A DNA stretch of 64,000 nt from Pseudolysinimonas_A sp039912695 (GCF_039912695.1 NZ_JBDSPJ010000002.1:186001-250000); one strand, 5' to 3'; positions 24,396 through 36,096 are shown, numbered from the stretch's first letter. Translations and numbers: made by a program. Notes: generated by a model from the letters alone, not told the origin.

Positions 24396-25607
24396 GTGGC
24401 CGAGAGATCCGAAGTCGTTTTCGTCGATGGGGTTCGCACCCCGTTCGGACGGGCCGGCGAAAAGGGCCAGTACTGGAACACTCGCTCCGACGACCTGATC
24501 GTCAAGGCGATGATCGGGCTGCTTGAGCGCAACCCGAACCTCCCCCAGGACCGTGTGGATGACGTCGCGATCGCCGCGACCACCCAGACCGGCGACCAGG
24601 GTCTGACCCTCGGTCGCACCGCCGCCATCCTGGCCGGTCTCCCGCTCTCCGTTCCTGGCTTCGCCATCGACCGGATGTGCGCGGGCGCGATGACGAGTGT
24701 GGCCTCCATCGGCAGCATGATCGGCTTCGGCCAGTACGACGTCGGCATCGCCGGCGGAGTCGAGCACATGGGTCGTCATCCGATGGGATTTGGGGCAGAC
24801 GTCAACCCGCGCTTCCTTGCCGAGAAGCTGGTCAACCCCGACGCCCTCAACATGGGTGTCACCGCCGAGAATCTGCACGACCGATTCCCGGCTCTGACCA
24901 AAGAGCGCGCCGACAGGTACGGCATGCGCAGCCAGCAGAAGGTCGCGGCCGCCTACGCGGCGGGCAAGATCCAGCCCGACCTCATCCCGGTCGCGATCAA
25001 GAGCGAAGCCGGATGGGGCCTCGCCACGCAGGACGAAGGGATGCGCCCTGAGACGACGATGGAAGGGCTCGCGGGGCTGAAGACGCCATTCCGCCCGCAC
25101 GGTCGCGTTTCGGCCGGCAACTCGTCGCCGCTGACCGACGGTGCAACGGTCTCGCTACTCGCAAGTGCGCACGCGGCCAAGGAGCTCGGTCTCACCACGA
25201 AGATGCGTCTGGTGTCGTTTGCCTTCGCGGGCGTCGCACCCGAAGTGATGGGCATCGGTCCGATCCCGTCAACCGAGAAGGCGCTGCGCAAGGCCGGGCT
25301 GACGATCGGTGACATCGGGCTGTTCGAGCTCAATGAAGCGTTCTCGGTACAGGTACTGTCACTGCTCGACCACTTCGGCATCGACGACGACGACCCCCGC
25401 GTCAACCCGTGGGGTGGCGCGGTCGCGATCGGACATCCGCTGGCAGCATCAGGGGTTCGCCTGATGATCCAGCTCGCACGCCAATTCCAGGAGCACCCGG
25501 AGGTCCGCTACGGCCTCACCGCGATGTGTGTCGGGCTCGGCCAGGGTGGGTCGATGATCTGGGAAAACCCGAACTTCTCCTCATCCTCGAAGAAGGGCGC
25601 CAAGTAA
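24396..25607 (+). CDS. fadA: Acetyl-CoA acyltransferase (thiolase), FadA-type
   Basis: About 403 residues. The thiolase fold is complete: EVVFVDGVRTPFGRAG at the start, the acylation cysteine in IDRMCAGAMTSVASI, the NSSPLTDGA loop, ELNEAFSVQVL, GGAVAIGHPLAASGVR with the catalytic histidine, and the second cysteine in TAMCVGLGQGGSM. It cleaves 3-ketoacyl-CoA in the last beta-oxidation step. GTG 24396 is preferred over ATG 24363 because GGAGG lies five bases upstream and a -10 box lies almost against 24363. The stop overlaps the fadB ATG (TAATG), so the two subunits are made together. Confidence 0.95.
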   Translation: MAERSEVVFVDGVRTPFGRAGEKGQYWNTRSDDLIVKAMIGLLERNPNLPQDRVDDVAIAATTQTGDQGLTLGRTAAILAGLPLSVPGFAIDRMCAGAMTSVASIGSMIGFGQYDVGIAGGVEHMGRHPMGFGADVNPRFLAEKLVNPDALNMGVTAENLHDRFPALTKERADRYGMRSQQKVAAAYAAGKIQPDLIPVAIKSEAGWGLATQDEGMRPETTMEGLAGLKTPFRPHGRVSAGNSSPLTDGATVSLLASAHAAKELGLTTKMRLVSFAFAGVAPEVMGIGPIPSTEKALRKAGLTIGDIGLFELNEAFSVQVLSLLDHFGIDDDDPRVNPWGGAVAIGHPLAASGVRLMIQLARQFQEHPEVRYGLTAMCVGLGQGGSMIWENPNFSSSSKKGAK

Positions 25608-27757
25608 TGGCTACCGAAACCGCGTCGTCGAAGTTCGCCAAACTCGCCGCACTCGACCCCGACGAGGTTGTGACGCACTCGTTCGTGCGCGACATCACGA
25701 TGGGCAGTGGCACGCGAATTGCCCTGATCACTCTCGACAACGGTCGTGACCACACCCGCCCGAATACCCTCGGGCCCGCGACCCTGCTCGAACTCTCCGG
25801 CGTGCTTGACGAGCTCACCGCGCGCGCCGCGAAGAAAGAGATCGACGGCGTCGCCATTATCGGCAAGCAGTTCATCTTCGCCGCGGGCGCCGACCTGTCG
25901 AAGGTGGGCGATCTTCCGGACCGCGACACCGGGCTCCAGATGGCGAAACTCGGGCATGAGGTACTCGGCAAGCTCAGCGACCTCGGCGTTCCGTCCTTCG
26001 TCTTCTACAACGGCCTCGCCCTCGGCGGGGGTGTCGAGATCGGCTTGAACGCCGACTACCGCACGATCGACTCTTCGGTGCCCGCCTTCGCGCTGCCCGA
26101 GGTGTTCCTCGGGATCATCCCGGGCTGGGGTGGCGCCTGGCTGCTGCCGAACCTGATTGGCATCGAGAACGCACTCGAGGTTGTTATCTCGAACCCCCTC
26201 AAGAACAACCGGATGCTCAAGGGACCCGAAGTCTTCGAGCTGGGGATCGCGGACGCGATGTTCGGCCCCGCCAACTTCCTCGAAGATTCGCTCAAGTGGG
26301 CCGACTCGGTGCTGACCGGAAAGACGAAGGTCAAGCGCAAGAACGAGCCCGGCAAGTTGGAACGCGCGGTCAAGTGGGATGTCGCGATCGGCATCGCACA
26401 GAAGACTCTCGAGAGCCGGATCGGCAAGATCGCCAAGAGCCCGTATCGCGCGCTCGAGTTGCTGAAAGCCGCGAAGAACACCGACAAGAAGACCGGATTT
26501 GCGGCCGAAGATGAGGCCCTCGCCGACCTCATCTCGGGCGACCAGTTCCGCGCGTCGATCTACGCGTTCAACCTCGTGCAGAAACGCGCGAAGCGTCCGG
26601 CCGGAGCCCCAGACAAGGCGCTGGCCCGACCGGTCGGCAAGGTGGGCGTCATCGGTGCCGGGCTCATGGCATCCCAATTCGCGCTGCTCTTCGTGCGTCG
26701 CCTTCAGGTGCCGGTCGTCATCACCGACCTCGACCAGGCCCGTGTCGACAAGGGTGTCGCCAGCATCAAGGGCGAGATCGACGAGCTGCTCGCGAAGGGT
26801 CGCATCGGCTCGGACGAGTCCAACCGGCTCAAGGCGCTCGTCACCGGAACGACCGACAAAGCCGACTTCGCCGACTGCGACTGGGTGATCGAGGCTGTCT
26901 TCGAGGAACTCGGGGTCAAGCAAACGGTGTTCGCCGACGTCGAGAAGTACATCTCACCCGACGCGATTCTGGCGACCAACACGTCGTCGCTCTCGGTCGA
27001 GCAGATTGGCGCGAAACTGAAGAACCCCGAGCGGGTTGTCGGCTTCCACTTCTTCAATCCGGTCGCCGTGATGCCGCTCATCGAGGTCGTCAAGACCGCG
27101 AAGACCACCGACGCGGCACTCAGCACTGCGATGGTCACGGCCGAGAAGCTGCGCAAGAACGCCGTCATCACGGCCGACACTCCCGGCTTCGTCGTCAACC
27201 GCATCCTCGCCAAGTTGCTGGGCGAGGCAATGCACGCGGTCGAGCAGGGCGCGCCCTTCGAGACCGTTGTGGATGCCGTCAAGCCGTTCGGCCTTCCGAT
27301 GGACCCGTTCGCGCTCCTTGAACTGGTCGGCCTCAAAGTTGGCGCTCATGTGCTCGACACGCATCACGCGGCCTTCCCCGAGCGGTTCTTCGAGAGCCCC
27401 GCGCTGCACGAACTCGCGGAGTTCGGTCACCTGTTCGAGAAGGATGCCAAGGGCAGGAACAAGGGGATCGACCCGAAGGTCGTGGAGATCGTGAAGAAGC
27501 ACCGAATCCCCGGGTCGACACCGCTGACTGTCGAGGAACTCCGCACGCGGGTTGAAGACGGTCTCGCCGACGAGATCCACCGGATGCTCGACGACAAGGT
27601 CGTGGCGGCGGCAGAAGACATCGACCTCTGCCTGATCCTCGGTGCCGGCTGGCCGTTCCAGATGGGTGGTGCGACCCCCTACCTCGATCGGGTCGGGGCG
27701 AGCGAGCGAGTCTTCGGCAGTACCTTCCACAACCCGCGGATCGTCGGCGTCGCCTAA
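25607..27757 (+). CDS. fadB: Beta-oxidation multifunctional protein (enoyl-CoA hydratase/3-hydroxyacyl-CoA dehydrogenase)
   Basis: A 716-residue fusion. The N-terminal hydratase half has FAAGADLSKVGD (oxyanion hole) and two catalytic glutamates in GGGVEIGLNAD and ALPEVFLGIIPGWGG. The dehydrogenase half begins near residue 345 with VGVIGAGLMASQFA (NAD motif) and has VGFHFFNPVAVMPLIEVV with the catalytic histidine, then DTPGFVVNRIL. Together with FadA it turns enoyl-CoA into acetyl-CoA. ATG 25607 overlaps the fadA stop; longer frames start inside fadA. An unusual feature is the GLMASQFA in place of the common GxMGxGIA. Confidence 0.95.
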   Translation: MATETASSKFAKLAALDPDEVVTHSFVRDITMGSGTRIALITLDNGRDHTRPNTLGPATLLELSGVLDELTARAAKKEIDGVAIIGKQFIFAAGADLSKVGDLPDRDTGLQMAKLGHEVLGKLSDLGVPSFVFYNGLALGGGVEIGLNADYRTIDSSVPAFALPEVFLGIIPGWGGAWLLPNLIGIENALEVVISNPLKNNRMLKGPEVFELGIADAMFGPANFLEDSLKWADSVLTGKTKVKRKNEPGKLERAVKWDVAIGIAQKTLESRIGKIAKSPYRALELLKAAKNTDKKTGFAAEDEALADLISGDQFRASIYAFNLVQKRAKRPAGAPDKALARPVGKVGVIGAGLMASQFALLFVRRLQVPVVITDLDQARVDKGVASIKGEIDELLAKGRIGSDESNRLKALVTGTTDKADFADCDWVIEAVFEELGVKQTVFADVEKYISPDAILATNTSSLSVEQIGAKLKNPERVVGFHFFNPVAVMPLIEVVKTAKTTDAALSTAMVTAEKLRKNAVITADTPGFVVNRILAKLLGEAMHAVEQGAPFETVVDAVKPFGLPMDPFALLELVGLKVGAHVLDTHHAAFPERFFESPALHELAEFGHLFEKDAKGRNKGIDPKVVEIVKKHRIPGSTPLTVEELRTRVEDGLADEIHRMLDDKVVAAAEDIDLCLILGAGWPFQMGGATPYLDRVGASERVFGSTFHNPRIVGVA

Positions 27758-27766
27758 CTCGATGGC

Positions 27767-27786
27767 CACGGCTGGAGCCAGCCGTG
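27767..27786. terminator. Hairpin between convergent fadB and the MFS gene
   Basis: Perfect arms CACGGCTGG/CCAGCCGTG with an AG centre, ten bases past fadB and eight bases past the MFS stop. There is no clear T-run on either side, so termination is a reasonable but unproven role for both genes. Confidence 0.5.
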
Positions 27787-27793
27787 AGAACAG

Positions 27794-29287
27794 CTAGTGG
27801 TGGGCGCCGAGCGACTCTTCGGTGACTTCGGGCGCGGCTGGCTTCGTCACGAAGAACGACACCGCGACCAACGCAAGGGTCGTGAAGGCGCCCGCCATGA
27901 ACGCGAGATGTACGCCGGTTGAGATTTGTTCGGCCGTCGCTTTGGTGACGTCAACCTCGCCCGCACCCGCCATGCCGATCGCCAGGAAGGCCACGAACAT
28001 CGCCGTGCCCGCGGCGCCCGCCACTTGCTGAATCGTTGCGAGCAACGCGGAACCGTGCGAGTACAGGTGCGGCGGCAACGCCCCGAGGCCGCTCGTGAAC
28101 AGCGGAGTGAAGAGGAAGGCGAGCCCCAGGCTCAACCCGGTGTACGCCGCGATCACGAACCACAGCGGGGTGTCGGCCCCGAGCCCGATCGCGAGGGCCC
28201 AGAACGCAAGACTCACCATGATCGCCCCGGGCACGACGAGCGGACGTGGACCGTAGCGGTCGTACAACCGTCCAACGACGGGCCCCAGCAGACCCATCAG
28301 AAGACCGCCCGGCAGCAGCGACAGCCCGATCACCCACGTCTCGAGATGAAGCGCGTACCGAAGGTAGATCGGCAGAACGATGACCATGCCAAAGAGGGAC
28401 AGCATCCCGATTGCCAGCATGCCGAGCGAGATCGAGAAGGTGCGCGCCGTGAAGGCGCGGAGGTCGAGGAACGCGGCATCTCGACGCTGAAGGCTCAGTT
28501 GGCGGACCACGAAGAGCAGCAGGAATGCCGCGCCGACGACGAGCGGGATCCACGGGGCGACGAGGGCTGCACCATCGGCTGCCTCGCCGATGCTTGACAG
28601 CCCGTAGACGAGCCCGCTGAACCCGACGGCGGAGAGGATGACCGAGAGCACGTCGAGGGGAACGCGGCGAGTTTCGGAGATGTTCGGAACCCGCAGGATG
28701 CCAATCACCAACATCGCAAGCGCGATCGGCAACATCACCCAGAAGAGGCCGCGCCACTGCTGGTTGAAGGCCTGCAGCAGGATTCCCGCGAGCGCCGGAC
28801 CGATCGCCGGCGCGACCGACATGACGATCGAGATGCGGCCCATGATGCGCCCGCGAAGGTGCATCGGCACGATCGTGAGCACCGTCGTCATCATCAGCGG
28901 CATCATGATCGCGGTGCCGCTCGCCTGAACCACTCGGCCCAGAACCAGCACCTCGAAGATCGGCGCGTTCGCGGCGATCGTGGTGCCGATCACAAACAGG
29001 ATCATCGCGGTGATGAACACGGGACGCGTGTTGAGCCGCTGCAGCAGCCAGCCGGTAATCGGGATGACGACCGCGAGAGTGAGCGCAAACGACGTCGTGA
29101 GCCACTGACCTGTCGCCGGGAGGATGCCGAAACTCTTGATGATCGTCGGGATCGCGACGCTCATCGTGGTTTCGTTGAGGAACACCACGAAGACCGCGGC
29201 CAGCAGCAGGATCAGCGCCTGCGAGTCGCGAGGGCTGAGGCGGTCAGCCGGGGTGCCGACACTCACGGGCGCGGTCACTTCAGTCAC
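27794..29287 (-). CDS. MFS multidrug transporter, DHA2 (14-span) family
   Basis: About 497 residues with fourteen predicted spans. Visible marks: LNETTMSVAIPTI in span 1 (the DHA2 D/E motif), TGQWLTTSFALTLAVVIP, the loop-2-3 basic turn LQRLNTRP, RVVQASGTAIMMPLMMT, motif C-like APAIGPALAGILLQ, and a second-half GPVVGRLYDRYGPRP. These exporters use the proton gradient to pump drugs or metabolites. GTG 29287 is chosen because GGAGG lies four bases upstream; an in-frame ATG at 29350 is weaker. No regulator lies next to it, so its substrate is open. Confidence 0.93.
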   Translation of the reverse strand: MTEVTAPVSVGTPADRLSPRDSQALILLLAAVFVVFLNETTMSVAIPTIIKSFGILPATGQWLTTSFALTLAVVIPITGWLLQRLNTRPVFITAMILFVIGTTIAANAPIFEVLVLGRVVQASGTAIMMPLMMTTVLTIVPMHLRGRIMGRISIVMSVAPAIGPALAGILLQAFNQQWRGLFWVMLPIALAMLVIGILRVPNISETRRVPLDVLSVILSAVGFSGLVYGLSSIGEAADGAALVAPWIPLVVGAAFLLLFVVRQLSLQRRDAAFLDLRAFTARTFSISLGMLAIGMLSLFGMVIVLPIYLRYALHLETWVIGLSLLPGGLLMGLLGPVVGRLYDRYGPRPLVVPGAIMVSLAFWALAIGLGADTPLWFVIAAYTGLSLGLAFLFTPLFTSGLGALPPHLYSHGSALLATIQQVAGAAGTAMFVAFLAIGMAGAGEVDVTKATAEQISTGVHLAFMAGAFTTLALVAVSFFVTKPAAPEVTEESLGAHH

Positions 29288-29392
29288 GATTCCTCCGGTG
29301 GCTTGTCTCGGCGATTGCCGACGGTTCACGCTACCGAAGGCCTCCGACACGACAGGCCGTATTCGTTGCGCCCACAGTGAACAACCCTCAGT

Positions 29393-30358
29393 TCATCGCT
29401 GGATCGGCGTCATATCCGCGTAGCGGTCTCCGATGGGGGCTTCGAGCCGGTCGAGCGCGGCGAGCTGGGACGGCGAGAGCACGAGGGCATCCGCCGCGAC
29501 ATTCTCCTCCAGCCGGTCGACGCGCTTCGTCCCGGGAATCGGCGCGATGCCCTCCCCCTGCGCCAGAATCCAGGCCAACGCCACCTGCGCGGGCGTTGCG
29601 CCCGCCTCGGTCGCGACCGCCTCAACGGCATCCACGATCTTCAGGTTGGCTTCAAGGTGGGCAAATCGTGGGTTGGTGCGACGGAAGTCGGTGTCGTCGA
29701 ACTGCTCGACCGACCGGATCGCTCCGGTGAGGAACCCGCGCCCGAGCGGCGAGTACGGCACGAAACCGATGCCCAGTTCTCGTGCGAGCGGGATGATCTC
29801 CTCCTCGGGTTCACGCGTCCACAGCGAGTACTCGTACTGCAGGGCCGTGACCGGGTGCACCGCGTGCGCGCGACGGACCGTGGCTGCGGACGCCTCGGAC
29901 AACCCGTAGCCCAGGATCTTGCCCTCCGTGATGAGTTCGTCGAGGGCGCCGACCGTCTCCTCAATCGGCACCGTCGGATCCATGCGGTGCTGGTACAAGA
30001 GGTCGACGTGGTCCATCCCGAGCCGGGTGAGCGATCCTTCAAGCGAGGCACGCACGTTGGCGGCGCTGCCGTCGAACCCGCGAACCCGAGGCGAGGTGTT
30101 GGTGAGCATCCCGAACTTGGTGGCAACTACGACGTCATCGCGGCGGTCGCCGAGAGCTCTGCCGAGCAAGGTCTCGTTGATCAGTGGGCCGTAGATTTCG
30201 GCGGTGTCGAAGAAGGTGATGCCGAGATCGAGAGCGCGATGGATGGTGCGGATGCTTTCGGCGTCATCGGTACCGGCGCCGGTGTAGGCGCCCGACATCC
30301 CCATCGTTCCGAGTCCGAGGCGCGAGACCTCGAGAGTGCCAAGTCTGGTGTGCTTCAT
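29393..30358 (-). CDS. Aldo/keto reductase
   Basis: A 321-residue (beta/alpha)8 NADPH-dependent oxidoreductase. The catalytic tetrad is readable: Asp in FFDTAEIYG, Tyr in the same motif, Lys in VVATKFGML, and His in LLYQHRMDPTV. The YSPLGRGFLTGAI and PIPGTKRVDRLEENV segments are typical of the AKR13/YhdN-like group that reduces aldehydes and ketones. The ATG overlaps the merR stop (ATGA), so it is cotranslated with, and surely controlled by, that regulator. A role in aldehyde or electrophile detoxification is inferred from the pairing. Confidence 0.94.
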   Translation of the reverse strand: MKHTRLGTLEVSRLGLGTMGMSGAYTGAGTDDAESIRTIHRALDLGITFFDTAEIYGPLINETLLGRALGDRRDDVVVATKFGMLTNTSPRVRGFDGSAANVRASLEGSLTRLGMDHVDLLYQHRMDPTVPIEETVGALDELITEGKILGYGLSEASAATVRRAHAVHPVTALQYEYSLWTREPEEEIIPLARELGIGFVPYSPLGRGFLTGAIRSVEQFDDTDFRRTNPRFAHLEANLKIVDAVEAVATEAGATPAQVALAWILAQGEGIAPIPGTKRVDRLEENVAADALVLSPSQLAALDRLEAPIGDRYADMTPIQR

Positions 30359-30744
30359 CGTGTTGTGAACCTTTCGTAGGAGTCGATCTTGAAGTCAATG
30401 GCCGCAAGGGCGGCGGTGGATTCGGCCAGCTGTTCGAGCACGCGCTCGCGATGCGCACGCAACAGTTGGAGGCGGGCAGCGGTCGTCCCGTCGCCCTGCC
30501 GAGCGAGGTCTGTATACCGCCGGATGTCGCGAATCGGCATCCCGGTCGAGCGCAACTTCGTGACGAAGGTCACCCAACGAACGTCTGCCTCGGTGTACCG
30601 GCGATGACTGCTCGACGCGCGGTCGACGGGGTTCCGCATGAGCCCCGCCTGCTCGTAGTACCGCAACGCCGTGGTCGCGACCCCGGTCGCCGCCGCGACA
30701 TCGGAGATCGAATACGTCTCCACGGAAGTCTCAAGGATCGTCAT
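30355..30744 (-). CDS. MerR-family transcriptional regulator
   Basis: A 129-residue regulator. The winged helix-turn-helix is YSISDVAAATGVATTALRYYEQAGLM, followed by the wing HRRYTEADVRWVTFVTKLRSTGMPIRDIRRYTDL and a dimerisation coil from about residue 85. No cysteine is present, so it is not a metal-thiolate sensor; it belongs with the MerR proteins that pair with reductases. Its own promoter (30751-30781) carries the expected operator. It is coupled to the reductase gene by a four-base overlap. Confidence 0.93.
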   Translation of the reverse strand: MTILETSVETYSISDVAAATGVATTALRYYEQAGLMRNPVDRASSSHRRYTEADVRWVTFVTKLRSTGMPIRDIRRYTDLARQGDGTTAARLQLLRAHRERVLEQLAESTAALAAIDFKIDSYERFTTR

Positions 30745-30750
30745 GACTTC

Positions 30751-30781
30751 ACGCTACGACTTCGAGCGCACTCGAAGTCAA
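30751..30781 (-). promoter_or_regulatory. MerR-type operator-promoter of the merR-reductase operon
   Basis: On the minus strand, -35 TTGACT and -10 TAGCGT are 19 bases apart, the long spacer MerR activators need. A perfect nine-base inverted repeat, GACTTCGAG-TGCG-CTCGAAGTC (30779-30758), overlaps the -35 and fills the spacer. The ATG follows the -10 by six bases, so the mRNA is probably leaderless. Confidence 0.75.
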
Positions 30782-30792
30782 GCCGGTTCGGA

Positions 30793-32742
30793 TCAGGAGC
30801 GCTCGCGTTCCTCCACGTCGACGCTCTCGGCAGGCAGCGGCCGCGCGAACGGGATCCTGGTGCCTTCGGTACCGAGTACCTGCGAAACGACGTCGCGCGC
30901 GATCCGTTGCTCCGAGAGTCCCACCTCGTCGAGGATGTCGTTGCGGTCACCGTGCGGGATGAACTCATCCGGGAGCCCCAACTCGTCCACCGCGGTATCA
31001 ACGCCCGCCGCACGTAGTTCCTGGCGGATGCGGGTGCCGATCCCGCCGACCCGGATGCCATCCTCAATCGAGATCACGAGACGGTAGTCGCGCGCCATCT
31101 CGATGACGGAAGCGGGCACCGGGATGACCCACCGTGGGTCGACAACGGTCGCACCGATTCCCTGCGCCGCGAGACGCTCGGCGACCTGCAGCCCGAGTTT
31201 GGCCATCGGGCCGACCGTGACAATCAACACGTCGCGGTGAGCTGCTTCGCGCAACACGTCGACGCCGTCGGCAGTGCGACGCTGGGCGTCGATCTCTGCT
31301 CCGACGGTGCCTTTCGAGAAACGCAGCACCGTGGGAGCGTCGTCGACGACAACGGCCTCCCCCAACTCTTCTCGCAGCCGCGTCGAGTCGCGCGGGGCGG
31401 CGATACGGATGTGCGGAACGACTTGCAGAATCGCGAGATCCCAGATCCCGTGATGACTGGGACCGTCGGGTCCCGTGATACCGGCACGGTCAAGCACGAA
31501 AGTGACGCCCGCCTGATGGAGGGCGACATCCATCAACATTTGGTCGAACGCACGGTTCACAAACGTCGCGTAGAGGGCGACGACCGGATGCAGTCCCCCG
31601 AACGCCATCCCGGCAGCACTGGTGACGGCATGTTGCTCGGCAATGCCGACGTCGAACACGCGCTCCGGGTACTTCTCCGCGAAGCGGTTGAGCCCGGTCG
31701 GACGCAGCATGGCCGCCGTGATCCCGACCAGGCGCGGATTCTTGTCGGCGAGCTCGACGATCTCGTCGGCGAAGACGCTGGTCCACGAGGGCCGGGACGC
31801 CGCCTCCACCGGTTCCCCGGTCTCGGGATCGATCTGCCCCACCGCGTGGAATTGGTCGGCGGCGTCGTCGACCGCCGGGCCGTAGCCGTGACCCTTTTCG
31901 GTGATGACATGCACGATCACCGGTGCCTCGTAGCCTTTGGCCTGGCGCAACGCCTCCTCAAGAGCCGTGAGGTCGTGGCCGTGAATCGGGCCGAGGTACT
32001 TGATGTCGAGGTTTGAGTAGAGCGCTTCGTTGTTCGTGAAACGGGAGAGGAAGCCGTGCGCCGCTCCGCGCGTCCCGCGGTAGACCGCCCGCCCGACCGG
32101 GCCAAGGCGATCAAATACGCGACGGCTGGTGCGGTAGAGCTTGCGGTAAGAACGCCGCGTTCGCACATCGTTGAGGAACCGCGCCATCCCGCCGATGGTC
32201 GGCGCATACGAACGTCCGTTGTCGTTGACAACGATCACTAGACGACGGGAGTTGTCGTCGCTGATGTTGTTGAGTGCTTCCCAGGTCATGCCGCCGGTGA
32301 GCGCGCCGTCACCGACGACGGCAACCACGTGCCTGTCACCTTGGCCAGTCATCGCAAAAGCGCGGGAGATGCCATCGGCCCACGACAGAGACGAGGAAGC
32401 GTGCGAACTCTCAACGATGTCGTGGATGCTTTCCGACCGCTGCGGGTAGCCCGCCAGGCCGCCCTTCATCCGCAGTCGACTGAAGTCGTGACGCCCGGTC
32501 AGCAGCTTGTGAACGTAGCTCTGGTGGCCGGTGTCGAACACGATCGAGTCGTGTGGCGAGTCGAAAACCCGGTGGATCGCCATCGTCAGTTCGACGACTC
32601 CGAGATTGGGTCCGAGGTGCCCACCGGTCTTCGAGACCTCGGTCACCAGGAACTTGCGAATCTCCCCCGCGAGCTGCGTCAACTGCTCTTTGCCGAGTGG
32701 GTCGAGATCGCGCGGACCGCGAATCCCCTCAAGCAATGACAC
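30793..32742 (-). CDS. dxs: 1-deoxy-D-xylulose-5-phosphate synthase
   Basis: A 649-residue thiamine-diphosphate enzyme that makes DXP from pyruvate and glyceraldehyde 3-phosphate, the entry to the MEP isoprenoid pathway. Visible: KTGGHLGPNLGVVELT, FDTGHQSYVHKLLTGR, ESSHASSSLSWADGIS, the ThDP motif VVGDGALTGGMTWEALNN through NDNGRSY, PIHGHDL, GIAEQHAVTSAAGMA with the catalytic Glu, and RAGITGPDGPSHHG. Length is normal. The GTG start sits six bases after a TAGGCT box. The merR operator begins only 11 bases beyond its stop codon. Confidence 0.97.
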   Translation of the reverse strand: MSLLEGIRGPRDLDPLGKEQLTQLAGEIRKFLVTEVSKTGGHLGPNLGVVELTMAIHRVFDSPHDSIVFDTGHQSYVHKLLTGRHDFSRLRMKGGLAGYPQRSESIHDIVESSHASSSLSWADGISRAFAMTGQGDRHVVAVVGDGALTGGMTWEALNNISDDNSRRLVIVVNDNGRSYAPTIGGMARFLNDVRTRRSYRKLYRTSRRVFDRLGPVGRAVYRGTRGAAHGFLSRFTNNEALYSNLDIKYLGPIHGHDLTALEEALRQAKGYEAPVIVHVITEKGHGYGPAVDDAADQFHAVGQIDPETGEPVEAASRPSWTSVFADEIVELADKNPRLVGITAAMLRPTGLNRFAEKYPERVFDVGIAEQHAVTSAAGMAFGGLHPVVALYATFVNRAFDQMLMDVALHQAGVTFVLDRAGITGPDGPSHHGIWDLAILQVVPHIRIAAPRDSTRLREELGEAVVVDDAPTVLRFSKGTVGAEIDAQRRTADGVDVLREAAHRDVLIVTVGPMAKLGLQVAERLAAQGIGATVVDPRWVIPVPASVIEMARDYRLVISIEDGIRVGGIGTRIRQELRAAGVDTAVDELGLPDEFIPHGDRNDILDEVGLSEQRIARDVVSQVLGTEGTRIPFARPLPAESVDVEERERS

Positions 32743-32748
32743 ATCCTG

Positions 32749-32754
32749 AGCCTA
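32749..32754 (-). promoter_or_regulatory. Probable -10 box of the leaderless dxs mRNA
   Basis: TAGGCT on the minus strand, then CAGGAT (six bases), then the GTG start of dxs at 32742. It lies inside the last codons of the vapC remnant. Confidence 0.45.
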
Positions 32755-33099
32755 CGCTTCAGGTCGCGGCACGGTTCCGGCTTGACGCGCATTCACCCAA
32801 GACTTACGGTGACCGCGCTCAGCCCAATCCACGACTCGCAGACCCGGGACGCGGTCAAACTCACGCCGATTACGCGTCATGACCGTGAGTCCGATCGAAC
32901 GAGCGTGGCCCGCGATGAGGCCGTCGAACGGTCCGATCGGAGTGCCGAGGTGAGCGAGATGCGGTCGGATCTCGCCAACGTTCTCCGCCGCATCCCGCCC
33001 GAAGGCGAGCACGTCGACGAGGCCCAGAAACTCTTCGACAGCGACGGCGTTTTTCACGGGTGCCGCTGACTTCTCGACACCGTAAGCCAGCTCAGCCAC
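32752..33099 (-). pseudogene. N-terminally truncated VapC-like PIN-domain toxin remnant
   Basis: About 115 residues that match the C-terminal three quarters of a VapC toxin. They show AELAYGVEKS (second acidic residue), LGTPIGPFDGLIAGHARSIG (third acidic residue), and TRNRREFDRVPGLRVVDW. The first strand with its MxxLDTN aspartate is missing: upstream of GTG 33099 the frame holds only seven codons before a stop, and acnA ends at 33151. No vapB antitoxin is present. A PIN domain without its first aspartate should not cut RNA, so this is most likely a decaying toxin gene. It could still be translated. Confidence 0.7.
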
Positions 33100-33150
33100 G
33101 TGCCCTCGCGTGAAGGCTCATCCCCGCGAACTGAGCGGACCGCATTCTGG

Positions 33151-35967
<2,817 letters not shown>

Positions 35968-36043
35968 TGTCGTCTCCTCGTGCGCGGGTGCTGGTCATCC
36001 GACTACTGGCATTCATTTTTCGGCACCCTGAGCGACGATGCCA

Positions 36044-36059
36044 GCAAGGCAAGCCTAAA
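36044..36059 (-). promoter_or_regulatory. DtxR/IdeR-like iron box upstream of acnA
   Basis: On the minus strand TTTAGGCTTGCCTTGC contains AGGC-TT-GCCT and partly fits the iron-regulator consensus TTAGGTTAGCCTAACC. It lies about 80 bases before the acnA start. Iron control of an iron-sulfur enzyme would make sense; the match is imperfect. Confidence 0.3.
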
Positions 36060-36075
36060 CCCGCCCCAACCAAAC

Positions 36076-36093
36076 TATCTCGATATCAAGATA
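36076..36093. promoter_or_regulatory. 18-base near-palindrome between acnA and the DUF3159 gene
   Basis: TATCTCGATATCAAGATA is symmetrical except for one base pair, AT-rich in a GC-rich genome, and lies about 110 bases before acnA and just past the DUF3159 stop. It looks like a dimeric regulator site (MarR- or TetR-type). The protein is not known. Confidence 0.45.
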
Positions 36094-36096
36094 ATT

